A stretch of 64,000 bases of DNA from JBBDXS01 sp040902195 (GTDB lineage Bacteria > Chloroflexota > Dehalococcoidia > DSTF01 > RBG-16-68-14): positions 248,001 through 312,000 of the forward strand of contig JBBDXS010000014.1 in NCBI GenBank assembly GCA_040902195.1. The letters are read 5' to 3'. The position numbers and the translations under genes are program-made. The notes beneath the pieces were generated by a model. That model had not been told where the DNA came from. It saw only the letters and a program-made list of their open reading frames with translations, and ran no database searches. Positions 63,302 to 64,000 of the stretch are shown here, one piece after another. Every line of letters starts with the position of its first letter. Within the stretch, counting starts at the first letter, position 1.

Positions 63302-64000
63302 ATGCTGGTAGTCCTTGCCGGCGGCGTCGGCGCGGCACGATTCCTCCGCGGCCTGATCGATGTCGTCGATCCCGCGTCGATCACGATCATCGGCAACACG
63401 GCCGACGACGAAGAGTTCCTCGGGCTGCACGTCTCGCCCGACCTCGACACCGTCGTCTACACATTGTCCGGCGCCGTCCATCCCGAACAGGGCTGGGGCC
63501 TCGCGGACGAGACGTACACGGTGATCGAGCAGGCGGCGCGGCTCGGTGAGGAAACGTGGTTCAAGCTCGGTGATAAGGATCTCGCGACGCACTTACTGCG
63601 CACGCGATGCCTGCGCGACGGCAAGACGCTGAGCGAGGCGACGGACGCCGTCGCGCGCGCGTTCGGCCTCTCGTGCCGCCTGCTGCCGATGTCGGACGAT
63701 CGCGTACGCACCGTCGTCACGACGGACGGCGGCGAGCTGTCGTTCCAGGAGTACTTCGTGAAGCGGCGCTTCCAGGACGAGGTGCGCTCCGTGCGCTTCG
63801 ACGGCGTCGAGCGCGCGCGTCCCGCGCCGGGCGTGCTCGAGTCGATCGCGGAGGCGGAAGCCGTCATCGTCGCGCCTTCGAACCCCATCGTAAGCATCGG
63901 GCCGCTGCTGGCCGTGCCCGGCCTGCGCGACGCGCTGCGCGTGACGAAGGCGCCCGTCGTCGCCATCAGCCCGATCGTGGGCGGCCAGGCGATCAAAGGC
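63302..64000 (+). CDS. cofD: 2-phospho-L-lactate transferase, truncated by window end
   Basis: The first 233 residues of CofD, with no stop before the window ends. LVVLAGGVGAARFLRGL and IIGNTADDEEFLGLHVSPDLDTVVYTLSG are the family nucleotide and metal motifs; TWFKLGDKDLATHLLRT and VIVAPSNPIVSIGP follow. It transfers a lactyl or phosphoenolpyruvyl phosphate group to Fo in F420 biosynthesis. No Shine-Dalgarno sequence is seen, because a heptamer repeat runs up to the ATG. cofE and cofC/fbiB would be expected beyond the window. Confidence 0.92.
   Translation, partial: MLVVLAGGVGAARFLRGLIDVVDPASITIIGNTADDEEFLGLHVSPDLDTVVYTLSGAVHPEQGWGLADETYTVIEQAARLGEETWFKLGDKDLATHLLRTRCLRDGKTLSEATDAVARAFGLSCRLLPMSDDRVRTVVTTDGGELSFQEYFVKRRFQDEVRSVRFDGVERARPAPGVLESIAEAEAVIVAPSNPIVSIGPLLAVPGLRDALRVTKAPVVAISPIVGGQAIKG

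Noticed and set aside
1..64000. tRNA or rRNA genes
   Set aside because: I looked for T-loop (GGTTCGA-type) and CCA-end signatures and rRNA-like blocks on both strands by eye and found none that fold as a tRNA. A tRNAscan run would be decisive.

Overview
The window is 64 kb of compact, GC-rich (about two thirds GC by eye) bacterial chromosome with about 57 protein genes on both strands. No rRNA, tRNA, phage, transposase or CRISPR was seen. The gene mix points to Chloroflexota, most likely a Dehalococcoidia-like lineage. It includes a GerW/YtfJ-like protein, F420-type CofD, a DUF2203 protein, scattered cohesin and dockerin modules, family III CoA-transferases beside an oxalyl/2-hydroxyacyl-CoA lyase, a TreT-like glycosyltransferase with GlgC, and a molybdenum hydroxylase. 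The taxonomic call is inference from content, not from a marker gene.

Layout. 0-10 kb: a methyltransferase/MBL-fold pair, two CaiB/BaiF CoA-transferases, a cohesin-dockerin protein, lipoproteins and a thiamine-diphosphate 2-hydroxyacyl-CoA lyase. 10-14 kb: two tandem TreT-like glycosyltransferases (the first lacks key catalytic residues) and glgC. 14-20 kb: tldD and tldE separated by an AbrB-PIN toxin-antitoxin pair, a zincin, an amidohydrolase and a GNAT. 20-24 kb: two GT-C membrane glycosyltransferases and an MBL hydrolase. 24-26 kb: DUF2203, a methyltransferase and YjbQ, then a 118-bp tandem repeat array. 26-30 kb: tungstate/molybdate ABC transporter with a ModE-like regulator. 30-32 kb: MidA-like methyltransferase, peroxiredoxin, and a NifU-like scaffold missing one cysteine. 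32-38.5 kb: xanthine-dehydrogenase-family subunits (one fused to an aspartyl-protease-like domain) and mocA. 38.5-46 kb: dockerin protein, serA, CapA-like lipoprotein, DUF1015, a candidate small RNA, HIT protein, MBL protein, rph. 46-49 kb: a sensor GGDEF/HD-GYP protein and a cohesin-like lipoprotein. 49.5-54.7 kb: a PD-(D/E)XK-like protein and hicBA inserted next to the comEA-comEC competence genes. 54.8-64 kb: class V aminotransferase, selA, kinase-like protein, LigB-like protein, orphan HicB-like proteins, an alpha/beta hydrolase, mutS2, a GerW-like protein and a truncated cofD.

Functional links: Mo/W uptake (tup), Mo-responsive regulation (ModE-like), a Mo hydroxylase and its cytidylyltransferase (mocA) lie within 12 kb. 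GlgC supplies ADP-glucose, a plausible donor for the TreT-like enzyme. The CoA-transferases could load 2-hydroxy acids or oxalate for the lyase.

Non-coding sequence is unusually structured. Many genes have a -10 box only 6-7 bases before the start codon, which suggests leaderless mRNAs. Short tandem repeats with a 7-base period, palindromes ending in CCCCTAC, a 118-bp tandem array and longer hairpin repeats fill most intergenic gaps. In three cases such repeats intrude into coding sequence.
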